64,000 nucleotides of DNA. Source: Limosilactobacillus frumenti DSM 13145 (lineage in GTDB: Bacteria > Bacillota > Bacilli > Lactobacillales > Lactobacillaceae). Below, piece after piece: positions 16,385 to 26,435 of the stretch. How positions within the stretch are numbered: the first letter of the stretch is position 1; every line of letters starts with the position of its first letter. The stretch spans positions 1-64,000 of the forward strand of contig NZ_AZER01000014.1 of the NCBI RefSeq assembly GCF_001436045.1, in the 5' to 3' direction. The notes below the pieces were generated by a model that was not told the DNA's origin, did no database searches, and was given only the letters and a program-made list of their open reading frames with translations. Both the position numbers and the translations under genes were made by a program.

Positions 16385-17398
16385 TTATGCTAATAAATCA
16401 GCGACCTGCGTAGTCGGAATCCCATTAAAGTACTGCTGGGTACCACTCTTCTCAAGCACTGCCAAAATAGCATCGTGATCATACTTTACCCCAGTTAACT
16501 TTTTGGCAAGGTCGGCAACGTCTTCCGGTCCAAAGAAGTCACCATAGAACTTGATGTTCTTAACAACCCCGTTCTTGACGTCCATTCGAGCATCAATGGT
16601 CCCCATATCAAAGTGCTTCCGCCGCTTGATTGTAAACTCCGGTGACTTACCATAAACCCAGTCCCAGTTGTTGTAGTACTGTTCATAGATCTTATCGATT
16701 TCCTTTTGATCTTCAGGAGTAACGACGTATTGCTTATCCTTAATGTCGTCCAAACTATCCACGTGGAACAACCCCTTAATTAGGTCATCACGGAAAGTTG
16801 GCACGTCAATATCTTGATATTCTGGGGAAAGGAATGGCCGCAAATTAGTCACCCGCGAACGAACGGACTTGATCCCCTTCGAAGCAATCTTATCTGCTGG
16901 GACATGCAATGCCTTAGCAACCACACTCAGGTCAACATCAAGCATCAGCGTTCCATGAGAGAATGTCTTGCCATTTTTGGTGTACATGGCGTTACCAGAG
17001 AACTTCTTACCATCAACGAGAATATCGTTCCGACCACTGACTTCTGCAGTCGTGGCCCCCATTTGGTGCAAGACTTCCACGATTGGCTTAGTAAATGACT
17101 TAAAGTCACCAAACTCCTCGCTATCACTTGGTACCACAAAACTGAAGCAAAGGTTACCCATGTCCTGGTAAACTGCACCACCACCAGATAAACGCCGGGT
17201 GACCCGAATATTGTGTTCCTTGACATAGTCATGATTAATTTCTTCTAAGGTATTCTGGTTACGACCAACGATGATGCATGGTTCTTCATAGTAAAACAGT
17301 ACCAACGGTTCATTACCAAAATCCTTATCATTCATCAAGTACTGTTCCGTTGCTAAGTTCATCCCAATATTATGGGAAGTCATTGAAACGTATCGCAT
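16385..17398 (-). CDS. Lipoate--protein ligase (LplA/LplJ family)
   Basis: A 337-residue enzyme that activates free lipoate with ATP and attaches it to lysines of 2-oxoacid dehydrogenase E2 or GcvH proteins. The lipoate-binding signature RRLSGGGAVYQD, the GRNQNT segment and SGNAM are present. The C-terminal accessory domain (about residues 250-337) is intact, as in full LplA. Its substrates are not encoded in the window. Confidence 0.92.
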   Translation of the reverse strand: MRYVSMTSHNIGMNLATEQYLMNDKDFGNEPLVLFYYEEPCIIVGRNQNTLEEINHDYVKEHNIRVTRRLSGGGAVYQDMGNLCFSFVVPSDSEEFGDFKSFTKPIVEVLHQMGATTAEVSGRNDILVDGKKFSGNAMYTKNGKTFSHGTLMLDVDLSVVAKALHVPADKIASKGIKSVRSRVTNLRPFLSPEYQDIDVPTFRDDLIKGLFHVDSLDDIKDKQYVVTPEDQKEIDKIYEQYYNNWDWVYGKSPEFTIKRRKHFDMGTIDARMDVKNGVVKNIKFYGDFFGPEDVADLAKKLTGVKYDHDAILAVLEKSGTQQYFNGIPTTQVADLLA

Positions 17399-17495
17399 TG
17401 TCCCACTCCTTATCCTCGTCTAACCAATAAGTCTGTTACTATTAGACTAAATCTTTCAAAATGTAATTTATCTACAATTGCAGTGTAGTCTTTAT

Positions 17496-17509
17496 TGCAA
17501 CCGGTTTCA
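17496..17509. promoter_or_regulatory. Candidate cre (CcpA) site
   Basis: TGCAACCGGTTTCA matches the consensus TGNAANCGNNNNCA at all fixed positions. It lies between the divergent lipoate ligase and usp genes, about 80 nt upstream of usp. Confidence 0.45.
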
Positions 17510-17590
17510 ATGAAAAATCCCGATAAAGTGCCCTAATTTAACCTTGAACAAAGTATAATTGAGGTAAAGAAACGAAAGGGAGTCTGTTCC

Positions 17591-18061
17591 ATGAGTGAAA
17601 CGCAATATCATAACGTTTTAGCTGCAATTGATGGTTCCAAGGCCACCAACCCTGTATTACAAGAAGCTATTAAGTCAGCCTTACATAACCATTCGCACTT
17701 AGACCTACTAACAATTGAACAAGTGGGCCAACTTTCTGATGGTTATAGTGCAACAAGTGCCGTTACAAATGATCAAACCTATGGGATGGTGGCCACGACT
17801 AAGGAACGTCTGGACGACCTTAAAAAAGTGGCTGAAGATGCTGGGGTCGACGACGTATCCATCCACATTCGTTTTGGCAATCCGAAGCGGGTTATTGCCC
17901 ATGATTTTCCTAAGGACCACCATACTGACCTCATTGTTATCGGTACAACAGGGCTTTCCCGGGTTGAACGGTTTGTCCTGGGATCCGTCACTAATTATGT
18001 CAACCGGAATGCCCCATGTGATGTTCTAGTAGTCCGGACCGAAAGACAACGGGAGAATTAA
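17591..18061 (+). CDS. Universal stress protein, UspA family
   Basis: A 156-residue Rossmann-like protein. The ATP-binding type C-terminal motif is IVIGTTGLSRVERFVLGSVT, followed by the VLVVRT strand. The N-terminal VLAAIDGSKAT element is typical. Such proteins are induced by stress; the molecular target is unclear. Its stop is 2 nt before the TTG start of the TetM-like GTPase, so the two genes are co-translated. A related usp lies at 46578. Confidence 0.92.
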   Translation: MSETQYHNVLAAIDGSKATNPVLQEAIKSALHNHSHLDLLTIEQVGQLSDGYSATSAVTNDQTYGMVATTKERLDDLKKVAEDAGVDDVSIHIRFGNPKRVIAHDFPKDHHTDLIVIGTTGLSRVERFVLGSVTNYVNRNAPCDVLVVRTERQREN

Positions 18062-18063
18062 CT

Positions 18064-20004
18064 TTGAAAAAGATTGTCACAGGCATCGTTGCGCATGTTG
18101 ATGCAGGGAAAACTACCCTGTCCGAGGCACTTCTTTACCAATCCGGCCAGCTTCGTCAACTGGGCCGGGTTGATCAAGGCAGTGCCTTTTTGGATACCGA
18201 CCAGCTGGAAAAGCAACGGGGCATTACAATTCACTCGCACCAAGCCAGCATTCAATATGGCCAAATACAGTTAACGCTTTTGGATACACCCGGTCACGTC
18301 GACTTTGCTTACCAGACTGAACAGGTCTTGGCCGTTCTTGATTATGCCATTCTGGTAGTTTCTGCCGTTGACGGCATTCAGGGACATACACGAATGCTTT
18401 GGCGGTTATTAAAGGCCCACCATGTCCCCACCTTTATTTTCATTAATAAGAACGATTTGACCGGGGCAAACCCACAGCACGTCATAAAACAATTGCAAAA
18501 CGAATTTGATGGTGGTTGCTTGCCATTAGATACTCAACCAACTGCCGCGCAACTAGAATCGATTGCCACTCTCGACGAGAATGTCCTCAACCAATATCTG
18601 ACTAATGGCAAAATCAGTGATTCAGCAATTAGAACATTGATTCAACAACAAAAACTGTTCCCTATTTATCAGGGAGCAGCCCTCAAGTTAACAGGGGTTG
18701 ACGCATTAATGACTGGTCTCGAAAAATGGACACAGGAGCGGCAATGGTCAGAAAGTTTTGGTGCTCGCATATTTAAAGTTTCCCATGATACCCAGGATAA
18801 TCGGCTAACCTGGCTGCGGGTGACTGGTGGCGAACTTCCTGCCAAGGCTACCATTAAACAAGGCCAGAAGATTGATCAAATTCGCGTTTATAACGGTGCT
18901 AAATTCACTATTAAGCAAGTATTGCATGCTGGTGAAGTCGCGGCAGTCACTGGCTTAACGGATAGTAAACCTGGAGAAGGCCTTGGTGATATCCAAAATT
19001 CCTTTCAGAACATTCTCCAGCCAGTTTTATCATATGCGGTCGATTGTCAAGAAAATGATCCGCATAAGGTCTTAACGGCACTTCGAGAACTTGAAGACGA
19101 AGATCCGCAACTACACGTTACGTGGGACGGCCACCTGGCTCAAATTCGTTTACAAATTATGGGGAGCGTTCAATTAGAAATTCTCCAACAAACCCTTCAA
19201 GAGCGTTACCACTTAACTGTTGACTTTACTGCTGGTGAAACCCTTTATAAGGAAACCATCACAGGGAAAGTCGAAGGTGTGGGCCACTTTGAGCCTCTCC
19301 GTCATTATGCAGAAGCTCACCTGCTTTTAGAACCAGCCAAACGGGGAACTGGGCTCACTTTTGCTAATGATTGTAGTGTCGATGTTTTGCGGAAAAATTG
19401 GCAACACCAGATTATGGTTAGTCTGGGCAGTAAGGAACATCGTGGTGTCCTGATCGGCGCCCCATTGACGGACGTTAAAATCACCCTGATTGGTGGTCGT
19501 GGTAAAATTGTCCATACTGAAGGTGGCGACTTCCGCCAAGCCACCTACCGGGCAGTGCGCCAGGGATTAATGATGCTCAAGCAACGTGGCCAATGTCAAC
19601 TACTTGAACCGTGGTATCAATATCGGTTGACAGTTCCGACCGATCAAGTTGGCCGCGCCATCAATGATATTCAGCAAATGAGTGGTACTTTTAATCTTCA
19701 GCAAGGTACCCAACAGGACATTGGAGTACTAACAGGGACCGCTCCCGTTAGCGAAATGCGGGATTATGCCCAACAGGTTCGTGCCTATTCTCATGGTCAG
19801 GGCCAATTAGAATTAACTGTCGATGGTTATCAGCCATGTCATAATGCGAATATGGTGATTGCAAGTCATCACTATGATCCGACAGCCGACTTAGATAACA
19901 CCCCTGATTCGGTTTTCTGTGCCCATGGTGCTGGCTATCCCGTCAAGTGGGATCAGGTACCAGCTAAGGCCCGTTTCCCATATCAGTACCCAGTAAATAT
20001 GTAA
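18064..20004 (+). CDS. EF-G-like translational GTPase of the TetM/OtrA ribosomal-protection family
   Basis: A 646-residue GTPase with G1 AHVDAGKTT, G2 RGITI, G3 DTPGHVDF and G4 NKND, then EF-G-like domains. The length and the PDSVFCAHGAGYPVKWDQVP C-terminal region fit the ribosomal-protection group rather than EF-G itself. The family removes tetracycline from ribosomes in known members, but many chromosomal members have no proven resistance role. Start TTG follows GGGAG and couples to usp. G domain and all motifs look intact. Whether it affects drug sensitivity is unknown. Confidence 0.85.
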   Translation: MKKIVTGIVAHVDAGKTTLSEALLYQSGQLRQLGRVDQGSAFLDTDQLEKQRGITIHSHQASIQYGQIQLTLLDTPGHVDFAYQTEQVLAVLDYAILVVSAVDGIQGHTRMLWRLLKAHHVPTFIFINKNDLTGANPQHVIKQLQNEFDGGCLPLDTQPTAAQLESIATLDENVLNQYLTNGKISDSAIRTLIQQQKLFPIYQGAALKLTGVDALMTGLEKWTQERQWSESFGARIFKVSHDTQDNRLTWLRVTGGELPAKATIKQGQKIDQIRVYNGAKFTIKQVLHAGEVAAVTGLTDSKPGEGLGDIQNSFQNILQPVLSYAVDCQENDPHKVLTALRELEDEDPQLHVTWDGHLAQIRLQIMGSVQLEILQQTLQERYHLTVDFTAGETLYKETITGKVEGVGHFEPLRHYAEAHLLLEPAKRGTGLTFANDCSVDVLRKNWQHQIMVSLGSKEHRGVLIGAPLTDVKITLIGGRGKIVHTEGGDFRQATYRAVRQGLMMLKQRGQCQLLEPWYQYRLTVPTDQVGRAINDIQQMSGTFNLQQGTQQDIGVLTGTAPVSEMRDYAQQVRAYSHGQGQLELTVDGYQPCHNANMVIASHHYDPTADLDNTPDSVFCAHGAGYPVKWDQVPAKARFPYQYPVNM

Positions 20005-20008
20005 ATAC

Positions 20009-20043
20009 AAAACGCTCAGCACATTTTAAATGCTGAGCGTTTA
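20009..20043. terminator. Bidirectional intrinsic terminator
   Basis: AAAACGCTCAGCA and TGCTGAGCGTTT form a perfect stem between converging genes. Confidence 0.9.
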
Positions 20044-20062
20044 TTTATCTCCAAAAAATTTA

Positions 20063-21415
20063 TTAACTGCGAGCACGCCGCTGTACCTGCCAAATAATCA
20101 TCCCCAGTACAAAGCCCAGAATGGCAAATGGTAGCCAGCTAAAGCCCATCTTGAATAATGGCAATGATTGTTGGGAAAAGTGAATTAGCACTTGGTTCGC
20201 TGTCCAGTTACGAATTACTGGTGGCTGGGCATTAACCATATCAAACAGGGCTGGAATCAATGTCAGAAGCAACGGTAACCGGTACATGATGGTGGCGTGG
20301 TGAAATACCGGCGATAGCATTGCGGCCAATATCAGGACAATTGCCAATGGATACAGAAGCATCAAAACCGGCTTTGACCACATGACAATCTGGTCCAAGC
20401 CTAAGTTTGCCAGACAAAAAGACACCAGGCAGTTAATCCGTAAAAAGGTTTTATAACTAACTTGCGGAAAACGATCATGAAAATCCTGCGCAAAGGCAAT
20501 CGATAAGCCCATCGCCGTTGTCATACAAGTAATTGTTGCGAGTGTCAGTAACAAGGCATTTCCAAAGTAACCCAGATAGTAATGGGCAACCTGATTAAGG
20601 GTGGTCCCTCCATTAGTAGCGATCGCAAAATGATGACGACTAGTGGTCCCCAAGTAAATAAGGCCTAGATAAATGATCCCCACACCGGCAATCCCAATCA
20701 GGCCCCCCTTCGTCGTTGCTAGGGAGACTTCTTGAGGTTTTTGAAAGCCCATCTGTCGAACTGCCGTAATGATCGTGACCCCAAAGATCAACATTGCAAA
20801 GGCGTCCATCGTGTTGTAACCCTGGAGGAAGCCGCTCGCAAAAGCATGGCTAACGTATGCACTCGTTGGCTGTGGCGTTGATAATTTCCCCATTGGCCAA
20901 ATGAAGGCCATTAGAAAAATCACAAACAACATCACTAAGAAAACCGGATTCAGAACTTTACCAATAATCTCCGTGATCTTCCCTTGTTTCACCGCTAACC
21001 AATATACCATCAGAAAAAAGAACCCTGTATAGATTGCCAAGCCGATTGGCTGAAAGCGAGGCGATAAATATGGTGCCACCCCAATTGCATACGGCACGGT
21101 GGCGGTCCGCGGTGTCGCACCTAATGGACCAATCGCAATTTGGACAAGCAACAAGAAAATCAGAGCAAACCAGGAACCGACCGGCAAGGCCAGTTCGAAT
21201 AGTCCCCGCGATCGCGTAATACTAATGGCTAATAAAGCAAATAGTGGTAAGAATACTCCTGATAAAATAAAGCCGCTCGCTGCAGGCAACCAATGGCCAC
21301 CTGCTAATTGTCCTAAGTGAACCGGAAAGACGAGGTTTCCTGCCCCAAAAATCATTCCAAAAATTAACGACCCAATGATTAAATAAGTCTTACTCGCCTG
21401 TCGAAAGCTTTGCAT
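20063..21415 (-). CDS. brnQ: Branched-chain amino acid:cation symporter BrnQ
   Basis: A 450-residue, 12-helix membrane protein of the LIVCS family that takes up leucine, isoleucine and valine with Na+ or H+. The N-terminal FGMIFGAGNLVFPVHLG region and the LGATPRTATVPYAIG segment are typical. The gene is monocistronic and sits between terminators. Confidence 0.93.
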   Translation of the reverse strand: MQSFRQASKTYLIIGSLIFGMIFGAGNLVFPVHLGQLAGGHWLPAASGFILSGVFLPLFALLAISITRSRGLFELALPVGSWFALIFLLLVQIAIGPLGATPRTATVPYAIGVAPYLSPRFQPIGLAIYTGFFFLMVYWLAVKQGKITEIIGKVLNPVFLVMLFVIFLMAFIWPMGKLSTPQPTSAYVSHAFASGFLQGYNTMDAFAMLIFGVTIITAVRQMGFQKPQEVSLATTKGGLIGIAGVGIIYLGLIYLGTTSRHHFAIATNGGTTLNQVAHYYLGYFGNALLLTLATITCMTTAMGLSIAFAQDFHDRFPQVSYKTFLRINCLVSFCLANLGLDQIVMWSKPVLMLLYPLAIVLILAAMLSPVFHHATIMYRLPLLLTLIPALFDMVNAQPPVIRNWTANQVLIHFSQQSLPLFKMGFSWLPFAILGFVLGMIIWQVQRRARS

Positions 21416-21516
21416 AGTGTGCTCCTTAATATTATTAATCTCTTAATCACAATTATTCATTTTACCATGGAATTACCTGGAATGAACTGTCCTTCAAAGA
21501 TTGTTGATATATTAAA

Positions 21517-21543
21517 AAAACGGGCCTTCAACAGACCCGTTTT
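21517..21543 (-). terminator. Intrinsic terminator
   Basis: AAAACGGG and CCCGTTTT pair around a 11-nt loop downstream of the ROK gene. Confidence 0.75.
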
Positions 21544-21548
21544 AGTAA

Positions 21549-22451
21549 TTATTCTTCAAATTTAAGGAAAAAGCCATACAAAGCTCCAAGCAAGTTCGCT
21601 TCATTGCCAAATTTGGCAGCTTCAATAACTGGTATTCGAATGTCATCAGTTAATCGTCGATCGCTTGCTTGTACTTGTTTAAATTGTCGCTGAATTTCCG
21701 TTATTAGGATTGGCTGGGCACTAATTCCACCGCCAATTAAAACGACATCAAGATCCAAAACAGCTTGCAGGTTGATCAATAGGATGGCTACCCGACGACA
21801 ATATGCAGTAAAGATTGCCCATGCCCGATCATCACGGGCATTAATATACTCAAATACCTTCCGGCCATCATCTGGATCTGTTAAACGACAAGCTGTCGCC
21901 ACCTGACGGACCATCTGGACAGCGGATGTTGTTGCGCCCACAGTCCGTTGCTTGGCAACTGGATCATCACGGTTAGTAATAATGGCACTGAGCTCACCCG
22001 CCCGGAAGTGTGGCCCGTGAAGCAAGCGACCATTAACAACGATCCCGCCACCAACGGAAGTGCCCAAAGTAACCACCGCCCCCGTATTAACTTCACTCAA
22101 ATTACCGAGCCACATTTCTGCTAAGGTAGCGCAATTGGCATCATTGCCGACATAAACCGGTAAAGACGTTTTGGCACTTAAGTAGTCGCCTAGATCGAAT
22201 ACGCCCATATAAGCCAAGGCTCCAGTAAACTGGACCTGACCTGTTTTCGAATTAACAATTCCGGGCACACTAACACATACGGCAACGACTGACGAATTTT
22301 CGTGCCAAATATTCAACAAGGTGGTCAAAAATGCCTCTTTTGTGCGGGGAGTTGCGACCCGGAATTTACTAATAATATTACCAGAATGATTAATGCGAGC
22401 GGACTTAATCGCCGTACCCCCAACATCGATCGAAAGGTATTCCCGTTGCAT
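21549..22451 (-). CDS. ROK-family sugar kinase or regulator-like protein
   Basis: A 300-residue protein with the sugar-kinase phosphate motif DVGGTAIKSA at the N-terminus, VGNDANCATLAE and the GTSVGGGIVVNG ATP-site region. The zinc-binding CxCGxxGCxE motif found in many ROK proteins is missing, as in some lactobacillar members. No N-terminal HTH is present, so it is probably a kinase (glucose, fructose or N-acetylmannosamine are possible). The start ATG at 22451 is preceded by AGGTGAG. Confidence 0.82.
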   Translation of the reverse strand: MQREYLSIDVGGTAIKSARINHSGNIISKFRVATPRTKEAFLTTLLNIWHENSSVVAVCVSVPGIVNSKTGQVQFTGALAYMGVFDLGDYLSAKTSLPVYVGNDANCATLAEMWLGNLSEVNTGAVVTLGTSVGGGIVVNGRLLHGPHFRAGELSAIITNRDDPVAKQRTVGATTSAVQMVRQVATACRLTDPDDGRKVFEYINARDDRAWAIFTAYCRRVAILLINLQAVLDLDVVLIGGGISAQPILITEIQRQFKQVQASDRRLTDDIRIPVIEAAKFGNEANLLGALYGFFLKFEE

Positions 22452-22544
22452 CAGCTCACCTGCTTTCACCACTAATTCTGCTTTAATTATACAGCATCAA
22501 TCATTAAAAGTGAGCTTCCACTTGTGACTAGCTACCACAGCATT

Positions 22545-22577
22545 AAAAAACACCCCAGCATCCAGCTGAGGTGTTTT
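22545..22577 (-). terminator. Intrinsic terminator of xpk
   Basis: AAAACACC and GGTGTTTT with inner pairing enclose a hairpin. It lies about 40 nt downstream of the phosphoketolase stop. Confidence 0.8.
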
Positions 22578-22615
22578 CGTTTATTTGGTTGTGTTTACTG
22601 AGTAATCAGCAGCGA

Positions 22616-25027
22616 TTACTTCAAGCCCTTCCAAGTCCAGTTAGTGATTTCTGGTAAGTCCTTACCTTCATCACGAATGAATTGGTTGTGCTTTGCAACC
22701 ATGTTGTCCATCTTTTGAACGAAGGCAGCACCCTTTTGTTCGAAGCCAGGGATGTTTTGAATAGCATCCTTAGCAAGGTGGAAGCGGTCAAGTTCGTTCA
22801 ATACACGCATATCGAATGGAGTGGTGATGTCACCATTTTCTTCGTATGAGTGAATGTGGAGGTTGTGGTTGTGACGGTTGAAGAACAGAGCTTGAATCAT
22901 GTCACGGAATCCGTGCCATGCAAAGATAACAGGCTTGTCCTTCGTGAAGTATTGGTCAAATTCTTCATCAGTCAGACCTTCAGGGTTCTTGTCGGTACCC
23001 ATCAACTTCATGATGTCCACAACGTTGATGTAACGAATCTTCAATTCTGGGAAGTTATCGTGCAGAATGTCGATTGCGGCAAGAGCTTCTTCAGTAGGTT
23101 CGGTACCAGCTGAAGCAAAGACGACATCTGGTTCTGAACCTTGGTCAGTAGATGCCCAGTCAACGTAGCCCAAACCATTGTTAACAAGGTTAGTAGCTTC
23201 ATCAATTGAGAACCATTGAAGACGTGGGTGCTTGGAAGTAACGAAGATGTTGATGCATTCACGGTCATTCAAGGCCTTGTTAGAAACAGCCATCAGAGTG
23301 TTGGTATCTGCTGGTAAGTATTCCTTAACAAGATCTGGACGTTCCTTTTCAAACATGTGAGTCAACAGACCTGGATCTTGGTGAGTGTAACCGTTGTGGT
23401 CTTGTTGGAAGACAGTTGAAGTATCAACGAAGTTCAATGCTGGGTAATCATGACGCCAGTATTGTTCCTTAGCCTTACGTAACCACTTCATGTGTTGAGT
23501 AAGCATGGAGTCAACAACACGACCAAAGGCTTCGTAAGTTGCGAAGAATCCATGACGACCAGTCAGAGTGTAACCTTCAAGGAATCCTTCAGCTTGGTGT
23601 TCTGACAATTGTGAATCAATCATCCGACCAGCCTTGTTAAGGTTTTCATCGTTTGGTTCATGAATGCCTTCTTCCCATTGACGCTTCTGGTTGTCCAAGA
23701 ATGCGTACAGACGGTTAGACTTAGATTCATCAGGACCAAAGCCACGGAAGGTGTTAGGGTTCAATTCAGCAACCTTGTTCAGGTACTTACCCCATTCGAT
23801 CATGTCTTGCTTTACAACAGTACCGTGGTTTTGAACATCAACAGCAAAGTCACGGTAGTCAGGCAATACTAATGGCTTAGGATCGATACCACCGTTAGTG
23901 ATAGGGTTCATAGCCATCCGGCTGTTACCTTCTGGAGTGTTTTCTTCAACTAAGTCAACTGGGTGACCATTTTCGTCGAATAATTCTTCAGGCTTGTAGG
24001 ACTTCAGCCAGTTAATAAGCATGTCCTTGTGTTCCATGTCGTCTTGAGCAACAGGAATTGGAATTTGGTGAGCACGGAAGGAGTTTTCAATAGGGTTACC
24101 ATTGAGATCCTTCTTAGGACCAGTCCAGCCCTTAGGTGCACGAAGCACAATCATTGGCCATTGTGGCATAGAATCATCGTTGTTTTCACGAGCATTCTTT
24201 TGAATAGCCTTGATGTCTTCGATAACAGCATCCATGGTCTTAGCCATTTCTTCGTGAACTTGCATGTGGTCTTTGTAACCATCAAATTCACCTTCACGGC
24301 CTGGTTCCTTGTATGCAGAAACGAAGTATGGCTTCCAGCCCATTCCTTCGAAGTACTTAGTAAGTTCTTCGTCGCTCATCCGTGAAAGGATAGTTGGGTT
24401 AGAAATCTTGAAACCGTTGATTTGAAGGATTGGTAATACAGCACCATCCTTGATTGGGTTGATGAACTTGTCTGAGAACCATGAAGCGCAAAGTGGGCCA
24501 GTTTCAGCTTCACCATCACCAATTTCAACAGCAGCAATAACATCTGGGTTATCTAAGATTGCACCAACACCGTGTGAGAGTGAGTAACCAAGTTCCCCAC
24601 CTTCGTGGATAGAACCTGGAGTTTCTGGTGCCGCGTGTGATGCAGTACCGCCAGGGAATGAGAAGTGCTTGAATAACTTAGCCATTCCCTTTTCATCTTG
24701 GGTGAATTCTGGATAAATTTCAGTGTATGAACCATCCAAGTATGAGTTGTTAACCATCACTTGGCCACCGTGACCGGAACCTTCAACATAGAACATGTCA
24801 AGGTTGTACTTCTTGATAACACGGTTCAAGTGAGCATAAATAAAGTTTTGAGGAACAATAGTACCCCAGTGACCAATTGGCTTAGGCTTAACGTCTGAAG
24901 CCTTTAATGGACGACGTAACAGTGGGTTATGCATTAAGAATAATGTACCAACTGAAAGGTAGTTGGCTGCACGCCAGTAAGCATCAACACTTTCCAAGTA
25001 TTGCTTGGAGTCGTAATCTACTGCCAT
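22616..25027 (-). CDS. xpkA: Xylulose-5-phosphate/fructose-6-phosphate phosphoketolase
   Basis: An 803-residue thiamine-diphosphate enzyme that splits xylulose 5-phosphate into acetyl phosphate and glyceraldehyde 3-phosphate, the key step of heterolactic fermentation. The phosphoketolase hallmarks are GSGHGG near residue 80, [16 protein letters not shown], the ThDP motif [10 protein letters not shown], and [13 protein letters not shown]. The chosen ATG at 25027 has AAGGAG at about 12 nt; the longer frame is unlikely. ThDP is its cofactor, which fits the thiamine-precursor transporter in the same window. Confidence 0.96.
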   Translation of the reverse strand: MAVDYDSKQYLESVDAYWRAANYLSVGTLFLMHNPLLRRPLKASDVKPKPIGHWGTIVPQNFIYAHLNRVIKKYNLDMFYVEGSGHGGQVMVNNSYLDGSYTEIYPEFTQDEKGMAKLFKHFSFPGGTASHAAPETPGSIHEGGELGYSLSHGVGAILDNPDVIAAVEIGDGEAETGPLCASWFSDKFINPIKDGAVLPILQINGFKISNPTILSRMSDEELTKYFEGMGWKPYFVSAYKEPGREGEFDGYKDHMQVHEEMAKTMDAVIEDIKAIQKNARENNDDSMPQWPMIVLRAPKGWTGPKKDLNGNPIENSFRAHQIPIPVAQDDMEHKDMLINWLKSYKPEELFDENGHPVDLVEENTPEGNSRMAMNPITNGGIDPKPLVLPDYRDFAVDVQNHGTVVKQDMIEWGKYLNKVAELNPNTFRGFGPDESKSNRLYAFLDNQKRQWEEGIHEPNDENLNKAGRMIDSQLSEHQAEGFLEGYTLTGRHGFFATYEAFGRVVDSMLTQHMKWLRKAKEQYWRHDYPALNFVDTSTVFQQDHNGYTHQDPGLLTHMFEKERPDLVKEYLPADTNTLMAVSNKALNDRECINIFVTSKHPRLQWFSIDEATNLVNNGLGYVDWASTDQGSEPDVVFASAGTEPTEEALAAIDILHDNFPELKIRYINVVDIMKLMGTDKNPEGLTDEEFDQYFTKDKPVIFAWHGFRDMIQALFFNRHNHNLHIHSYEENGDITTPFDMRVLNELDRFHLAKDAIQNIPGFEQKGAAFVQKMDNMVAKHNQFIRDEGKDLPEITNWTWKGLK

Positions 25028-25145
25028 TTCTAATAAACACTCCTTCTGAATAAATAAATACGTTCTTGCTTTTATAACAATACGTAAATTACTCAAATTT
25101 ACAATACTAATGATAACGGATTTAAATCAAAAGTCAACCTTTTTG

Positions 25146-25170
25146 AAAATTGGTACGACCCAAAATTAAA
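25146..25170. promoter_or_regulatory. Putative operator, copy 1 of a shared motif
   Basis: AAAATTGGTACGACCCAAAA resembles 27252-27276 closely (consensus AATTGGTWCGWCCCARAAT). The half-sites TTGG and CCAA and the TGGT...ACC spacing recall HutC-type GntR operators. It sits between divergent xpkA and the acyltransferase-like gene. Confidence 0.4.
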
Positions 25171-25276
25171 ATCCCGGTCCTTTCGTTTCTTATCCGCTTT
25201 CCTAGTCGCAAATTTCAGAATTAATTATATAATAAATGACGTGATTTTTCGCGAATTATTGAAAGAATGTGATGAT

Positions 25277-26386
25277 ATGCAGAACCTGGGAAGTGCCAGT
25301 TCCGCTGACATTGGTGACTTTGAAAAGCTTTTTGCGGTGACAACCGTGATGATGCAATCCGTAATTAGCTTTCTAATGAGTGATCATTTGCCAGTTGGCC
25401 AGCAGTTTTTTCTCGGTGGAATTTATGAAGTTGTAAAGTTTTCAGCCTCCGCATTTATCTTTGGGATCCTTTTCTCAACCATTAGGACACACCCCCACGC
25501 GCATCTGAAAGATTATCCGCGTTTTATGGTTAACCGGTGGCATGTCCTGTTCATCCCCTCAATCATGTGGACTACGATCTACTTATTATTGTTGCCACAA
25601 CTCCAGCAGCATCGTCATTACCACAATATTGCAACATTTTGTTGGCAATTTATTAACGGTAATGCGGCTCCTCACCTGTGGTACAACGTAATGATGCTCC
25701 AGTTCATCATCCTCATGCCCTTCTTCTGGGCACTGGCTCGCTGGTGCCATAACCGACCGCATCGAGCAGTTGCCGCCTTCACCATTACCTTATTATTTGA
25801 ACTGGCCTGGCACTGGCTTTACAAACTAGAAATCTTTCACGGCCCCCAAGCACAAAACTGGTACCTATTTGACCGCGTTTTCCCGAGCTTTATTATCTTC
25901 GCAGTTAGTGGAACTTTGTTATGGACATTTCATGGACCGCTTTGTCGGTTTGCAATGCGCCACTGGGGTAGTGCCATTGTTGTTTGGTGCATTTTACTCT
26001 ATTACGTCACTTTGAACTTCTTTAATTATGGAACGCCCGTTAGTTTGGACAACGCGCCTTACTACCTTCCGTCGATGATTTTCTACAACTTGTCATCCAT
26101 CATTCTCATTGCCATGATCGCTACTTACATGCAGAAGTTCCGCAACCAATGGCTCCCGTTAGTGCACTGGATTGCCCTGTATGCTCATCGTGCTTACTTG
26201 TCACACGTCTTTTGGCTGTACTGGAGTTGGCAATTATTAAATCATTGGTCCCTTTCACTAATGATTAAGTTTCCATTGATGATCGGAATGACCATTTTCC
26301 TCGCATTCATGTCTGCTTATGGATTGCACATTTTATGGAGCAGCTGCAAGCAGCTCTTTCACATTCATCACATCGTTAATGGGTAA
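25277..26386 (+). CDS. Multi-span membrane protein, acyltransferase-3-like
   Basis: About 369 residues with roughly ten hydrophobic helices and many His, Trp and Tyr residues. The arrangement (RFMVNRWHVLFIPSIMWT, then PHLWYNVMMLQFIILMPF) resembles membrane O-acyltransferases of the acyltransferase-3 family, which modify surface polysaccharides. The start is uncertain: ATG 25277 has only a weak SD, and a GTG at 25241 is an alternative. Identity is moderately supported. Confidence 0.65.
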   Translation: MQNLGSASSADIGDFEKLFAVTTVMMQSVISFLMSDHLPVGQQFFLGGIYEVVKFSASAFIFGILFSTIRTHPHAHLKDYPRFMVNRWHVLFIPSIMWTTIYLLLLPQLQQHRHYHNIATFCWQFINGNAAPHLWYNVMMLQFIILMPFFWALARWCHNRPHRAVAAFTITLLFELAWHWLYKLEIFHGPQAQNWYLFDRVFPSFIIFAVSGTLLWTFHGPLCRFAMRHWGSAIVVWCILLYYVTLNFFNYGTPVSLDNAPYYLPSMIFYNLSSIILIAMIATYMQKFRNQWLPLVHWIALYAHRAYLSHVFWLYWSWQLLNHWSLSLMIKFPLMIGMTIFLAFMSAYGLHILWSSCKQLFHIHHIVNG

Positions 26387-26387
26387 T

Positions 26388-26432
26388 TTTAAAGGCCGCC
26401 TAGTTAGTATTACTAGCTTGGCAGCCTTTTGA
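26388..26432. terminator. Bidirectional terminator-like hairpin
   Basis: AAAGGCcGCC... pairs imperfectly with ...GGCaGCCTTT through a 45-nt hairpin between converging genes. Confidence 0.65.
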
Positions 26433-26435
26433 ATA

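Noticed and set aside
18064-20004. Acquired tetracycline resistance gene
   Set aside because: The gene is coupled to usp with no mobile elements next to it and base composition looks like its surroundings. Resistance is not shown.
22850-24385. Plus-strand frames inside xpkA
   Set aside because: They are antisense shadows of a highly expressed gene with biased codons; no SD or family match.
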